Source: Methanosaeta sp. NSP1
Lineage (GTDB): Archaea; Halobacteriota; Methanosarcinia; Methanotrichales; Methanotrichaceae
Assembly (NCBI GenBank): GCA_002256595.1
Contig: NOLC01000077.1
Coordinates: 1-6,049 of the forward strand
Direction of reading: 5' to 3'
Length of the DNA: 6,049 nt
Shown here: piece after piece, positions 5,734 to 6,049 of the stretch
Layout: the number at the start of each line of letters is the position of its first letter
How positions within the stretch are numbered: the first letter of the stretch is position 1
Position numbers and translations under genes: made by a program
Notes under the pieces: model-generated
Database searches by the model: none
Seen by the model: the letters and a program-made list of their open reading frames with translations, nothing else
What the model was told of the DNA's origin: nothing

Positions 5734-6047
5734 TTATAGCTCATGGGATAGCCCATCCGCTGTGAAATCTGGCAGATGGTCTGCCAGTTCTCCTGGCCGC
5801 AGAGGGCGGGTATGGCTTTATTCACCCGCTGGATGCGCCTCTCGCCATTGGTAAATGTCCCATCGCACTCGGCAAAGCTGGCCGCAGGCAGGATGACATG
5901 GGCAAATTCCGTGGTCTCGGTGGGGAATATCTCCTGGATCACCAAAAAATCCAGGGCCTGCAGCGACTCCCTGATCTTATTTGTATCCGGATCGGTCTGG
6001 GCCAGATCCTCTCCCAGGATATAGAGCCCCTTGATCTGGCCTTCCCG
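5694..6047 (-). pseudogene. fdhA: Inverted internal fragment of the same formate dehydrogenase alpha subunit
   Basis: On the - strand, 118 codons continue the formate dehydrogenase protein from the point where the + strand copy stops. They begin REGQIKGLYILGED, run through VIQEIFPTETTEFAHVILPAASFAE and DGTFTNGERRIQRV, and end RMGYPMSYNHPSEIMDEIASLA. These are conserved features of the molybdopterin-binding half of FdhA; E. coli FdhF has a corresponding IMGEDPLQTD segment, ADVILPSTSWGEHEGVFT and RMGYPMHYNN. There is no residue overlap with the forward part (it ends MMERA), so this is the next piece of one gene turned around, not part of a second copy. No start codon or ribosome site is expected. 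The C-terminal MGD-binding domain (roughly 170-180 residues) is absent from the window. A frame from an internal start at 5945 would read past the junction into antisense sequence and is not a real gene. Confidence 0.88.
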
Positions 6048-6049
6048 GG

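Noticed and set aside
5776..6024. 82-codon + strand frame near the right end, first considered as a new gene after fdhA
   Set aside because: The other strand at the same place carries an unmistakable FdhA fragment. The + strand frame is its shadow.
5694..6047. A second, separate fdhA paralogue on the - strand
   Set aside because: The - strand fragment begins at exactly the residue where the + strand copy ends, with no overlap, and its first two bases fit the expected Ala codon. One flipped gene explains this better than two copies.
1..6049. CRISPR array, insertion sequence or long direct repeats
   Set aside because: No regularly spaced repeats, transposase-like frame or paired terminal repeats were seen on either strand.

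Overview
The window reads as archaeal, and most probably as an acetate-using methanogen of the Methanothrix (Methanosaeta) type. The left third is an archaea-only gene string: exosome Rrp42, ribosomal protein L37Ae, RNA polymerase subunit P, an archaeal Brix protein, KEOPS Pcc1 and prefoldin beta. TATA-like boxes are visible and the GC content is moderately high. The genus is inferred from general resemblance of the proteins, not from a search.

Layout. Positions 1-2199 hold a tight + strand information-processing operon. Four neighbouring genes in it (rpoP, Brix, pcc1, pfdB) are chained by 1-4 base stop/start overlaps. A tRNA-Arg(UCU) follows at 2210-2284, only 10 bases after the prefoldin stop. 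Next come a T-rich stretch and a small CooT-like nickel-binding protein (2314-2502) with the best Shine-Dalgarno in the window. Converging on it from the - strand is a membrane-anchored double-rhodanese protein (2613-3473, TTG start). A 472-base spacer follows (3474-3945). It has AT-rich, TATA-bearing edges and a GC-rich centre with inverted repeats, and it has no convincing gene. The right third is a NuoG/FdhA-type formate dehydrogenase alpha subunit starting at 3946.

The most notable signal is that the formate dehydrogenase gene is rearranged. Its forward frame is homologous to the family up to residue 584 (about 5697). The next 118 codons of the same protein then lie on the opposite strand (6047 down to 5694), starting at exactly the residue where the forward part stops. 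The switch occurs at a palindromic GGCC, and the window ends within about two bases of the other end of the inverted block. About 40 conserved residues are also missing in frame at 5509-5514. Either the gene is disrupted (perhaps by an invertible segment in a mixed population), or a short contig was joined in the wrong orientation. The end coincidence favours the assembly explanation, but the sequence alone cannot decide.

How the genes work together. The left operon links RNA decay, ribosome assembly, transcription, tRNA modification (KEOPS) and protein folding, a known archaeal grouping. The right part concerns one-carbon and redox metabolism: CooT-type nickel handling, an extracytoplasmic rhodanese-fold protein and an iron-sulfur/molybdopterin formate dehydrogenase. 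Nothing in the sequence ties these three to each other beyond proximity.
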